A DNA stretch of 64,000 nucleotides from Paraconiothyrium sp. Pb-2020 (taxonomy: Eukaryota; Ascomycota; Dothideomycetes; Pleosporales; Didymosphaeriaceae): NCBI GenBank assembly GCA_022419385.1, contig JAJUBI010000003.1, positions 2,418,001 to 2,482,000 on the forward strand, in the 5' to 3' direction. Numbering within the stretch: position 1 is the first letter of the stretch; each line of letters starts with the position of its first letter. Positions 1 through 11,800 of the stretch are shown one piece after another. The notes beneath the pieces are model-generated. The model made no database searches and was not told the DNA's origin. It saw only the letters and a list, made by a program, of their open reading frames with translations. Made by a program: the position numbers and the translations under genes.

Positions 1-3000
1 TTTACTTAATCTTAAGCTTTCTAGGTTCTACTATAAACCTAGAAAGATATTTAGGTAATATAGAATTTATATTTTTAAGCTTTAGATATAGCTTAGCTTT
101 ACTTATATAGTTTAGTACTTTTTATATACTTTTAGTAGTCTTGTTTATTATTAAGTATATTAAGATATTATCTAGGTATACTATAGTATACTTACTAATA
201 TATTCTTAGAGTATAGTGTTAATTTATCTCTAAAAGACTACTAGGGTGTTAGTAAGCCTAAAGGGTATAATATTATACTTAAATAGCTCTTTTATTCTAA
301 AGGTAGTTTTCTATTCTTTACCTTTCTTTATTCTAATTTAGTAGTATATATTTTTTATATTAAGTAGGTAAAGATTTTTGCATCTTAGAGTTAGTCTTAT
401 AAATCTAAGATTAAGGTAATAGGTACCTATCTTAATTATAATAGTATTTATTTTTCTAAAGTTAATATAGAATTATAGTTCTAGGTTATTCTTCTTCTCT
501 ATAAAGGTAACTCTATAAGCTGTAGAAGACTAAGAAGGCCTAATATACTTCTATTTAAGGTTATTTCTAATATATTATTTAGTAACCTTAAGTTCCTATT
601 TAGTTATTTATATACTAGTCCCTATATAGGTTGTTTTCTTCTCTAGTCTAATCTTACAGTTCTATTTAGCATATTCTAGAAGGTATCCTTCTAGTTTATT
701 AAAGATATCTATAAACTTCTAGTATTAATCTAGTATTCCTAGGGTGAGTTCCTTGCTTACTACTAACTAATATAGGTATTAGACTTATTTTATTTTCTAG
801 TAGATAGTTAGGTTAACCTACTTTAGCTATAGTATTTCTAGAATTATATTTACTAATTATCTATCTTAGCTAAGTCTATAATAAAGTTGTTAATAACTAG
901 TCCTTTAGATAGAAAGGTTTCTAGTATATTTCTATATAGATTTATTCCTAAAAAGGTAGTTTCTTAATATTAAATAAGTCTTTTCTCTATTTTATTAGTA
1001 TAGTAGAGCCCTTTATCTTCTATAAAGTCTTAGAGATAAAGTTTTATATTACTCTACTATTAATTATTACTCTAATTAGTTTTCCTTAGTATTCTCTCTA
1101 AATTATAATATAGCCCCTATATACCTCTTAAGGCTTCTTACCTTTAGCTAATACTTTATCTATATTTTCTTAGCTATATACTAAGGACACTTATTCTTAG
1201 GTACTTATATAGGTTGCCCTTTTATATATTTAATTAGTAAGAGAGGTCTAGGGCTAGTACTAGTATCCCTATACTTCTTTTCTAGTGCTACCTATATACT
1301 TTTCCCTTAAATAAGGTTATTATAGGGTTATTATTATTTAAATTAGAAAGCGTATAGTTTCTTTTTAGAGTTAATATATTAGGTAGTTATCTATAATATA
1401 ATATCTATAATAACTTATAATATACTAGTATTTAGTTAGTTAGAGGTTATCTCCTTTATTAGTTTACTAATTATCTAAGCGTTTTCTTAACTAGAATCTA
1501 GTTTTATTATAACTTAAGGTGTATAAGCTTTATCTACCTATTTTAATCTTATTAGTAATCTAAGCCTACTCTATTTATTTAGTATCTCCCTTACTAGAAC
1601 TATATTTATTCTACCTATTTATTAAAGCTTATAAACTTTGTATTTTATAGAAACTAGATTTTCTAGTTTTTATAAACCTTATAGATAGTTTCCTATATAA
1701 ATTCTTATAGTAGAAGCGTAGGCTTTAATTATTTATTTATATTTTTAGTCTTAACTAGTCTAGCCGCTTTATATTAGTCCTATAGGCTAGAAATATTTAA
1801 TTCCTCCTATATAATATTCTTACTAGGGATATAGGTACCTTCTATACTAGTAATAAGAAGAAGGGTTTATCTCTTTAGAGTTAACTAGAATAGGTATCTA
1901 TTAATCTATCTAAGTTACTATCTTCTTTATTATTATTAGATTACTTTCTAAGTCTTTAGTATTATAAATTCTAGAACTTAGGCGTTTACTTCTCTAGCTA
2001 TAGAATTATCTAGCCTTTCTAAGTTGCTACTAGCCTTTTTCTTATAGGCTAGTATTCTATATTCTTTTTTATTTTATATATAATATATATATCTTAGAAA
2101 TATTTAGCCTAATAAGTAGCCTTATATTTCTTACTACTAGCTAGCTTCTCTTTAGTTTTTTTAAAGTTTCTTATTTCTTTAGTTTCTTCTTAGTACCTTT
2201 TATAGACTTTTCCTATTTTATTTAGATAGTTTCTAGTAATATAGCCTTTCTTACTATAGCTAAAGTAAGCACCTTTTATATTACTTTTTCTTTATTATAT
2301 TCTAACTTAATCCTTTTCTTATTAGCATCTAAGACTATTAGATCCCCTTTATTAGTTTTATAGTTTTAGCTATTTATGCTGTATCTACTTTCTTCTTTAT
2401 TATTTTATTTCTATAGAAATAACTTATTATCTACTTAGAGCTTATTTAATTATTATAAATAGAGTTATTAGTTTCTCTATTCTAATTATTTTATATTTAA
2501 TATCTAATTTAAGTTCTTTATAGAACTTCTATATTAGAGCCTATTCTTATAGTCTAAGACCTTATTAGCTAGCTGTTTAAATACTAATATATAGGCTACT
2601 ACTATCTTAGTCTATTAGAGCTTTAAAGTTTCTATTTAGCTATATATTCTGCATTAATATTACTAAAGGTTAATTAGAGTTTTTGCTTAAAATAGGTATA
2701 ACTTATAAAGATAAAGTTAGTTTCTATTTTTTAGTTATCTACTTAGTTTATTCTCTAGTCTATAAGGTAACTGTTAAACTAGTCTATTACCTTACCTATA
2801 AAGTAATTACTATATAAGCTACCTTCTAATCTTTTCTCTAAGGTATTCTTAATTTAAATCTAAATAGAGGGATATAGAGGCTAGGAACCCTCTAAGTTTA
2901 GTTTTTATTCTATTAAACTTTTTTAGATTAGCTAGCTTTAAGAGTCTACTCCTTATTCTAAGCTCTATTTATTAGATCTATTTTTTTATTATTTTATTAG

Positions 3001-3201
3001 CTTCTTCTCCTTTTCCTTCTAATATAGCCTTTACTTATTTTACTAACTTATTATAGGCATCTTTTTACCTTTAGTTTTTCTTATTTAGGTAGTTAAGTTG
3101 TTTCTTTATCTAGACTAGATCTGTTAGGTCTAATAACGTTAGTTAGTTTACTATAGGAGCTATTATTTAATAAGGGTAACTTAGGTATATACCTATAGAG
3201 A

Positions 3202-3696
3202 TATTACGATCACGACAGATTAAGACCTAGCAGAAGGGAATAATTACACACAGGATATTAGCAACACCTTTGTTACTAACTAGAAAATAGACGCTAGTTA
3301 GTAGGGCTAATTAGCTAATACGTTATATAACGCGGCTCCTACTAAAAAGGTAGAATTCTAGGAGTAAGCTAGCCTAGCAGGATTACTTAAAATACTCCTA
3401 CTAAGAGGATATAATTCCCTAGAGTATAGTAAAGTAAGGGATTATAAGAATAATAAAGAATAGTATATAGTTAAGATAGTTCTCTAAGTATCTCCTATTC
3501 TTTATAGTTAATTCTTTTATAGTTAAAATTAAAGCATATCTTATATATAAAATCTATTAGTCTTCTTATATAATTATTACCTTACTTCCTATAGTAAGGT
3601 TAGAATATTCTTACATCCTTTATTGTCTATTCACTCTTAATCACTGAATACCCGTAAGGCCGGCCTAGATTAGGTACGTGGAACCCCCTTGTAATA
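3202..3696 (+). repeat. Solo LTR of family B with TSD agaga
   Basis: A 495-bp block starts TATTACGATCACGACAG and ends CCCCCTTGTAATA, the ends of the family B LTR. It is flanked by perfect 5-bp duplications agaga at 3197-3201 and 3697-3701. The A-in leader reads straight across if LTR and one duplication are removed (compare 14901-14936 in A1). It is less mutated than most B LTRs here and keeps several CpG/CpA sites. It is a remnant of LTR-LTR recombination after insertion. Confidence 0.9.
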
Positions 3697-3723
3697 AGAG
3701 ACTCTTAAAATATAATTATTAAG

Positions 3724-4200
3724 TATAATAAGGCCCTCTTTAATACTGTAGTAAGCCGCAGCCTAGTTAAGGTTCTAGTAAGAGATAAGTAGCGTGTAGA
3801 GTTGTATAAGTTATATATAGGTAAACGTTAATTTTTAATAATAAGAATATATTACTAAAGACTTAAGGGTAATCTTCTATAAGAAAACTAGATACAGTAA
3901 CTATATTATAAATTAATAATAAGAGATTACTAGTAGTAATCTATTATCCCTATATACTACTATCTAGCCTAGGCTCTATAGGCTCTATCTACAGATCTAT
4001 ATAAATTTATAGATCTAGGCTCTATAGCTCTATATTCTTAGTACTTATAGATCTATAAATTTAATTATATAACTCTAATTATATGTCTATTTATGCTTAG
4101 TATCTAACCTATAATTATAATACTTATCCTTATAATCTCTAGTTACTGCTGTTATTATATTAGTTCCCGTAATTCTGTTGCGGCGTAGCCAGCCGTAATA
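3724..4200 (-). repeat. 5' LTR of A-in (family A LTR)
   Basis: 477-bp family A LTR in minus orientation. It corresponds base for base with 14937-15412 and with the reverse complements of 19782-20263 and 41112-41574. The end GCCGTAATA (C-to-T version of GCCGTAACA) abuts attag, the TSD in the host B element. Confidence 0.9.
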
Positions 4201-7172
4201 ATTAGCTAATTATATTCTATAATAGCTTCTAAGCTTTCTAAGTTTATAATAGTAAAGCTAATTAGCTCTTAATTTCTTTTTTAATAGGTAATAGTATTAT
4301 TTCTAGGTATAACTAGCCTCTACTATAGCCTTAGAATATTATACTATTAGCTATCTCTAGCTATATAAGTACCTTCTTATTCTAGTATAGTAGGTTATAT
4401 CTTTCTACTACTTCTAGTAATATTAGATATTCTATTATACTAGGGTCTATTAAAGCTTTTACTTAGAAATTTTTAATTATAACTTACTTTATTATTTATA
4501 GTCTTATAGTACTATTAGCTTCTACTCTATAAGCCTTTAGAATGCCCTTACTAGCTTAGCTCTTTACCTAGTAGTATTCTAGTTTTTTAATTACTCTTAT
4601 ATTTTATTATAGGTGCCTTTACAGTAACACTATTTATAGAGGGGACAGTTAGTTCTAGGTTACTCTAATACTATTCTAAAGGGGTTATATAGAATCTCTT
4701 TTCTTTATAAGTATCTATTCTTTAACCTAGCTTCTAAGGTGCTATAAGGGTATTCTACTATAGCCCTTCTCTAATACCTTTTTACTATAAGTATCTAGAT
4801 ATATTTAAATTTCTTATCTTCTTTCTTATAGTGCTTACAGTTCGTTATTATATACTTCTAGTATAATATAAACTTATAATTTAGATTTAAGTAGTCTACT
4901 GCTATAGACTCTTTCTTACTAAAGTATTCTAGGTATTCTAGTTATCTATAATCTATTTATTTTTAGGTTCCTATATAGTCTATATATTTTTTTATAGAAC
5001 ACAAGTCTATTTACTTATACTATAGAGTCTTATTATATCTTTCTAGGCCTTATAGCTAGTTTCCTGTTAGATACTTCTATCTTAATAAATAGGGCAGCTG
5101 TCTATAAAGTATATATTCTATAATAGGGGTTTGTAATTTCTTTCCTATCTATTAAACCTATATATATAGTAGCTCTAGTCTAGATATTTATTCTTATCTA
5201 GTTAATAGTATTCTCTATCTCTAGGGGTCTTCTGTACTAGGTTCCTCTAGTCTTAGTAGTAGGTATAATCTATTATATAGTATTACTAGAACTTATTCTG
5301 CGCGTACTTATTCTTAATTCTAAGTTACTAAGTTAGATATTGTATTTTTTCTTATTAGGTTATAGCCTATTTATATATTTAGTTTATATCTAGTTCTATA
5401 ATTTTTATTCTAGTATAGTACTTCTTAGCTTAATACTTAAGTTTTCTGTAAACCTAGCACTATTACTTAGTTACCCTATATACTACTATACCCCCTTAGG
5501 TAACCTAATAGCCGTCTTTATCTAAGTATTTATTAGAATTGGCTAGTTAAGTTTTCTAAGGTTCTTTTTTAGAATTTAGTATTATAATATTATCTAAGAT
5601 CTTGCCTAGTTTTAGTATCTTAGGCTATAGCGTTGCTATAGCTACCCTAATTATATTAGCTTACTTACTTTATTTCTTATAGTCTAGATAGTTATCTTTA
5701 AAGTATTTTTACTTTTTACAGTTTAAGTAAGCTTTATCCTTATAGTATTACTAATATATCTTATTCTACTTTTTCTATTATAAAGTTTACTTTTTTCTAG
5801 TTTATACCTTATTCTCTATAATTATATTACTATTCTTATCCCTTTTATCCTTATAGTCGCGTTTCTTCTAAGTATTAGCTTTCTAGTAGTATATAGGCTT
5901 AGTTGTCTCCCGTTTTTCCTAGTTTTACTTATATAGGTAATTATCTACCTATATAGCCAGCTCTATTAACGCCCCTAAATTATTAAGTTCTCTATAGTAT
6001 ATAAGACTGTCTTTTACTAATTTCTTTAGGCTGTTGTAAAACACTAACTAGAGTAGTATATTATTCTAATCTATTTTAGCTTAAATTTACTTAAATATTA
6101 AAGTATATCTACTAGCTAATATAGTCTACTTTAGCCTTTAAATTTATTATTTAGCCTACTTTGCCTTATTAACTTCCCTAAATATAATAGTTATCTATTC
6201 CTAGAATAACTTCTAATCTTTAAAGACTAACTTAGTATTCTCCTAATATTTCTTAATATTATCTTTATTTTCTAAGTAGTTGTCTGTAAGGGGTTACATC
6301 TATCTAGTAACCTAGCCTACTATATATATTTCTACAGCTAGTATTTAGTCTTACTCTTTAACTATAGTAGCTTTATAAGAGTAATTATATAGCTCTATAT
6401 TAGTAAAAAATAGTTTTAACTTTTCTTAGTCTCTATTAAAGAGCTCTAGGACTTTAAACATTTCTTTAACTAGGGTAGTAATTATTATCTACTTTTAAAA
6501 CTATTTTATTAGCTAGGCTAGCTGCTCTTAGAGTTATTAAATCTAGTTAGCCTAGTTAACTATAACTATAGCTATACTAGTTATAGGCCTAGAAGTAGAG
6601 CTTTCTATTACCCCTCTTAATACTTATAAGCTAGTTAGTATTGCTATTACTTCTTATACCTTTAGGTAGTTAAAGTGTTATAAGGGGGTTTTATATACCT
6701 AACCTAGGCTAGCCTTATAAGTATTTAGTAGATAAGAGTAGATAAATAATAAGGGGTATAAAAATATTCTAACCTTACTATAGAAAGTAAGGTAATAATT
6801 ATATAAAAAGACTAATAGATCTTATATAGAAGATATACTTTAATTTTAACTATAGAAGAATTAACTATAAAGAATAGAAAAGATACTAAAATCCCTTTAG
6901 ACTATATACTATTCTTTATTATTCTTCTAATCTCTTAGCTTACTATACTCTCTAAAATTATACCTTTTTAGTAAAAGTATCTTAGTTAATTCTACTAAGC
7001 CTAGTTACTTCTAGAATCTAGCCCTCTTAGTAGAATTCTAGTTATATAATATCTTAGCTAATTAGCCCTACTAACTAGCGTCTATTCTCTAGTTAGTAAT
7101 AAAGGTGTTACTAATATCCTACGCGTAATTATTCCCCTTTGCTAGGTTTTAATCTATTATAATATTGTAATA
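4201..7172 (-). mobile_element. B1 5' part: family B gag plus 5' LTR
   Basis: Minus-strand remnant with the 5' LTR at 6676-7172 and gag reading leftwards to 4201. It matches B8 (57734-60626) closely. It matches B2 (24101-31371) closely only in the distal gag part; the N-terminal gag half is diverged, so two gag subtypes exist. Gag contains a decayed CCHC zinc knuckle near 5690-5735. At 4201 the element is interrupted by A-in. At 7172 its LTR abuts A-out gag with TSD ttttt (complement aaaaa, a RIP form of gaaaa). Its pol half is probably the plus-strand segment starting at 20264. Confidence 0.8.
6676..7172 (-). repeat. 5' LTR of B1
   Basis: 497-bp family B LTR in minus orientation, starting TGTTATAAGGGGG and ending in GTAATA. 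It keeps the intact TGTTA terminus that most other copies have lost to TATTA. Confidence 0.88.
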
Positions 7173-7972
7173 TTTTTCTAGCTTTTATTTAGATAGTTTC
7201 TAGTAATATGGCCTTTTTTACTATAGCTAAAGTAAGCACCTTTCTTATATTACTTTTCCTTTATTATATTTTAACTTAATCCCTTTTCTTTGTTAGCATC
7301 TAAGACTATTAGGTCCCCCTTATTATAAGTTTTATAGTTTTAGTTATTTACGCTATATCTGCTTTCTTTCTTATTATTTTATTTTTATAGAAATAACTTG
7401 TCGTCTACTTAGATAGCTTATCTAATTATTATAGGTAGAGTTATTAGTTTCTCTATTCTAATTATTTTATACCTAATATCTAACTTAAGTTTTTTATAAA
7501 ACTTTTATATTAGAGCCTATTCTCTATAGTCTAAGACCTTATTAGCTAGCTATTTAAATACTAATATATAGGCTACTACTATCTTAGTCTATTAGAGCTT
7601 TAAGAGTTTTTATTTAGCTATATATTCTATATTAATATTACTAAAGGTTAGCTGAAGTTTCTACTTAAAATAGGTATAACTTATAAAGATAAGGTTAGTT
7701 TCTATTTTTTAGTTATCTACTTAGTTTATTCTCTAGTTTATAAAGTAACTATTAAACTAGTCTATTACTTTACCTATAAAGTAAGTTACTATATAAGCCA
7801 CCTTCTAATCTTCTTCTCTAAGGTATTCTTAATTTAAATTTAAATAGAGAGATATAGAGGCTAGAAACCCCTTAAGCTTAGTTTTTATTCTATTAAACTT
7901 TTTTAGATTAGCTAGCTTTAAGGGTCTACTTCTTATTCTAAGCTCTATTCTTTAGATTTATTTCTTTATTAT
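7173..7972 (-). mobile_element. A-out gag fragment (family A)
   Basis: Matches A1 13130-13145 onward only in its gag part: 7178-7972 corresponds to the zinc-knuckle and upstream gag region (13920-14710 in A1). On the right it ends at attat (7968-7972), where an LTR of family D begins. On the left it carries the B1 insertion with TSD ttttt. The matching 3' portion of this A copy is probably 31812-37387 on the plus strand. Heavily RIP-mutated, no frame open. Confidence 0.78.
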
Positions 7973-8379
7973 TATTAAACTTCTAAAGGGTAGCTAGTTC
8001 TAAAAGGGGTAAGGTTAGTTCTTAGGTAAGACGACTAAGAGGGGAAGAGAAAGTCTTATTAATATAAAAGTATCTTATAAAGTGTAATAAGTTAATAAGG
8101 GAGCCTAAGTAAATCTAAATAATAGATTAATAAATAGGTTAAATATAAGTATAGAAGCTCTATACTTAAGTTTCTATATACTTAGCCTAGGTAATAGTTA
8201 ACTATTGCTTATTAACTATTACTTATTAACTATTAGTTATATAGTTAATAGTTAACTATTACTTATTAACTATTAGTTATATAATATCCCTTAGTACCTA
8301 GTAGCATAGTTAAAATGTGTACTCTACTCTAGGTAAGCTAATAGTAAGTATTATTATAAAATAAAATAAGGTTCTAACC
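7973..8379 (-). repeat. Family D LTR, left part (3' LTR of D, split by A1)
   Basis: Begins TATTAAAC directly after the A-out sequence. The remaining 24 bases lie across A1 at 15418-15441, where the LTR ends CTAATA followed by a reversed polypurine tract. Total length is about 431 bp. The last 70-80 bases before A1 recur at 57648-57733, where the same site is uninterrupted. The left boundary is inferred from the end of A-out homology and the TATTA terminus, so it may shift by a few bases. Confidence 0.65.
8194..8285. repeat. Short tandem/inverted repeat in the D LTR
   Basis: Repeated units of the form TTAACTATTACTTA, interleaved with palindromic TAGTTAATAGTTAACTA, occur about six times. They lie in the D LTR and are not seen elsewhere in the window. 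The block could fold into a hairpin. It looks like a local LTR minisatellite rather than a gene feature. Confidence 0.75.
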
Positions 8380-8860
8380 TGTAACGGGGCCTCCTGTCAC
8401 TGTGGCAAGCCGCGGCCCAGTTAGGGTTCTAGTAAGAGATGAGTAGCGTGTAGGTTTGTATAAGTTATGTGTAGGTAAGTGTTAATTAATTACTACAATA
8501 AAAATGTGTTGCTAAAGACTTAAAGGTAATCTTCTATAAGAAAACTAGATACAGTAAACTATATTATAGATTAATAATAAGGGATTACCAGCAGTAATCT
8601 ATTATCCTTATATACTACTATCTAGCCTAGGCTCTGTAGGCTCTATCTATAGATCTATATAGATCTATAGATTCTAGCTCTATAGCTCTGTATCCTTAGC
8701 ACTTATAGATCTATAGATCTAATTATATAACCCTAATTATGTGTCTATATTATACTTAGTATCTAACCTGTAATTATAATACTTATTCTTATAATCTAAC
8801 TAGTTGCTGCTGTTATTATATTAGTTTCTATAATTCTATTGCGGCATAGCAGCTATAACA
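8380..8860 (-). repeat. 3' LTR of A1
   Basis: 481 bp, starting TGTAACGGGGCC and ending GCTATAACA on the plus strand. It is the least mutated family A LTR end in the window. The adjacent CTATCTCCCCCTTC is the reversed polypurine tract, which fixes the element's direction. Confidence 0.93.
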
Positions 8861-11800
8861 CTATCTCCCCCTTCTATATCTTTAGCCTGAAGATTAATCT
8901 GTGGCAGGGGTTATACTATATTAGCGGGGCTAACCCTATTATAAGTTAGGTTATTATTGCCCTTTATACCTTTCTATAAAACTAATAAACAACTTATACT
9001 TACTAATAAAATTAGCTATTACAGATTCCTTACTATGCCTTATTCTTGCTGCAATTAATTAAAGATTAGCTATAAACTTTCTCTATATAATATATCTAGG
9101 CGTCCTGCTTACAAAGCTTATATTTATTTAAATATCTAAGGTTCTTACAACATTAATAGTATCTTAGTAGCTAAAAGTATATTATCTGCTACTATAGTTC
9201 TATTTATATTAATTATTTGTAGTGTGTAACACTAATTATTTCTAAGCCAAAATTCTAGCTAAACTTATTAAGGCTAAAAAGGCCTAGAAAGATACCCTAA
9301 ATACTACTACTACTATACCTAGCATTTAGCTAATACTTATTTAAAGATATTACAGTTGCAGAAGTAGAAGGAACTTCTTAATAGGTAGGAGAATTATTAG
9401 TTAGTTTCTAGAGGCTAAGCTAGACTAGAAAGAAGCGGAACTAAGGGCCACTAGTCTATAGAATAGTTCTAGGGAGGGAAAGTAGTTTCTTAAGACAACA
9501 CTTATACCTTCTCTAATAGTAGCAATCTTTATAGTTTACTATAAGGTAGTCTAGCTTTTAGTTAATATCTCTAGGCTTTCTTTAAGAGATTAGTTTAACT
9601 AGAATTTTTCTAACTTCTTAGGGCAGTTAAGGTTACTTCTAGTTTCTAGGTATTATTCTATAGGTTTCCCTTCTTATTACGTCCTAGCTATTTAACTTAT
9701 AGTAATTCTAACTATTTACTAGTTAGTATTTATTAATACTTACTACTTTCTATTCTTTTTATTCTCTATATGTCTACTTTATAGACTACAGGTTTACGTC
9801 CTATAGTACCTTTTCTAAGAGGGCTATGTAAAACACTAGGTATATTTTTATACTATTTAGAAGTTATAGTTTAAATAAAACTAGAGTAATTTGTTCTAGA
9901 ACCTTATATAGTCTAATTTTTAGATAGTTTAGTTTTTTAATAGTTGTTTACTAGCAATATTTTTTTATAGTAGCTAGACTTTCTCTCTCTTCTCTAGTGT
10001 AGGCGTAGGCTTGTACTTAAGATTATAGTATTTTTCTATTTTTCCTTATAGGAATATAGCGTCTTACTAGAGTTAGCTATAAATTTATATAATTTTTTAG
10101 CCTATTATTCTCTATCTGTACTCTAAGACCTTATAGTTCTAGGTACTTAGTAGGCTGCTAAGGTTAAATCTGTAGTTTATAAAGAATAGTGAAACTCTAG
10201 TAGTGCTATATTATAAGCTATTATAGGCTAGTTGTGCTATAGGGAGCAACTCTACCTAGTTATTCTATTAGTAGTTTAGGTAACACCTAAAAAACTATTC
10301 TACTGTTTAATTTATTTGTTCTATTATCTATCTATTTATAGATAATAGGCTATTAATATACTGTATTTAATGCCTATAGGGTAAATATAGTTTACTAGAA
10401 CTTAGATGTAAAGTAAATATCTTTATCTATAATAATTTTGTCTAGAGCTCATATTATGCTATTACTATAGAAGTAAAGTAGAAAGCTATACTATTACTTT
10501 ACTAACCTCTTTATATAGTAAGAAGTATGCGTACTTAGTTACTTTATTAATAATAACTATAATTCTATTATATTCTACCTTATTATCTGGTCCTTAGATT
10601 TTAGTAGTCCTATAATAAAGTCTATTATAACTATACCCTATAGTTAATTAGAACTTCTATAGGTTATAGTTATCTATATAGCGCGTGCCTATTTAGTTTA
10701 TTTTAGTAGTAGTTAGCGCAGTTATATAAGACTTCTATAACTATCTATTAGGCTTAAGGGAAGTAGTAGTCCTTATTAGTTATTTTATTATTTATTTAAT
10801 TCCTAGTGGCTGTGTACTAGTGCCTTGTAGAATTATCTTATAAACTTTATTAAATCTTAGTAGGAATAAAGATTCTATTAAAGACCTTATAGATATTATC
10901 TTATATTTTATTTCTATAGTAGGTGGCTTATATTTTTATTACTAATTACTTTCTTTTTAATTAGTTGTGCTATTACTAGTCTAGGTTTTTATTATTACTA
11001 CTAGCTTTAGTATATTATAGATAATAGTACTGTCCTTATTAAATTAAAGTAGGGCCCCTAATACTTTAGCTTTTTCTTATAAGTTAGGTCTTCTGCTTAA
11101 GGTGTCTGCCTAAAGGTTTTCTATTTCTTAGTATATATAATCTTAAAATTATATATTAATAGGTCTGTGCCTATCTTACTTACTAGGGTGTAAGGGCCTT
11201 ATTTATTATAAATCCTATTAGGTTCTTATAGTCTAAAAGACTAGTATTTAGTATTTTATATTTTAGAGGTAAGTTCTCTATTCTTTAAATACTTTAACTA
11301 TTGCTAATATTTCTTTATTATAGATATTTAATTAAGTTTAGCTTTTTATATTTTCTAGAAGTAATAGCTATATAGGTGCTTTTTATCTGTTTCTAGATTT
11401 ACTAGAGCAGTATACTTTATAGCAAAATTTAATATATTTGTCTCTAGTATAGTAGGGTAGCAGGGATTAAAGATTTATAAAATAGGTTCTTTAGCAAATT
11501 TCTTTTTAAGTTAATCTATTACTATTAGTATTTATCTATCTATTTAAAGGGTACTTTCTTCTTAGTTAGCCTTATAAGGGGCTCTATTATCTTTATCTAG
11601 TCTAGAATAAACTTTCTACAATAGTTAAAATCTAAGAAGAATTAGATTCTTAATATTTTTTAGCTTTCCCTAATTTAAAATCTCCTAGAGCTTTATTTGC
11701 TTAATCTTAAGCTTTCTAGGTTCTACTACAAACCCTAGAAAATAGTTTAGGTAATATAGAATTTATATTTCTTAAGCTTTAGATATAGCTTAGCTTTACT

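Larger units (their letters stand above)
1..4200 (-). mobile_element. A-in: 5' half of a family A Ty3/Gypsy element, cut by the window edge
   Basis: On the minus strand the element reads 5' LTR (3724-4200), leader, gag, protease and the start of RT. It aligns throughout with 11696-15412 of copy A1. The decayed YxDD box of RT lies near 153-178. A B-family solo LTR interrupts the leader at 3202-3696. The element sits in B1 gag, and the host resumes at 4201 with the TSD attag. The 3' part (RNase H, integrase, chromodomain, 3' LTR) is not adjacent. Its likely continuation is the plus-strand fragment at 19468-20263. All coding frames carry many stops. Confidence 0.85.

Noticed and set aside
8194..8285. 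CRISPR-like or telomeric repeat array
   Set aside because: Units are irregular, partly palindromic and lack spacers; they do not resemble TTAGGG repeats.
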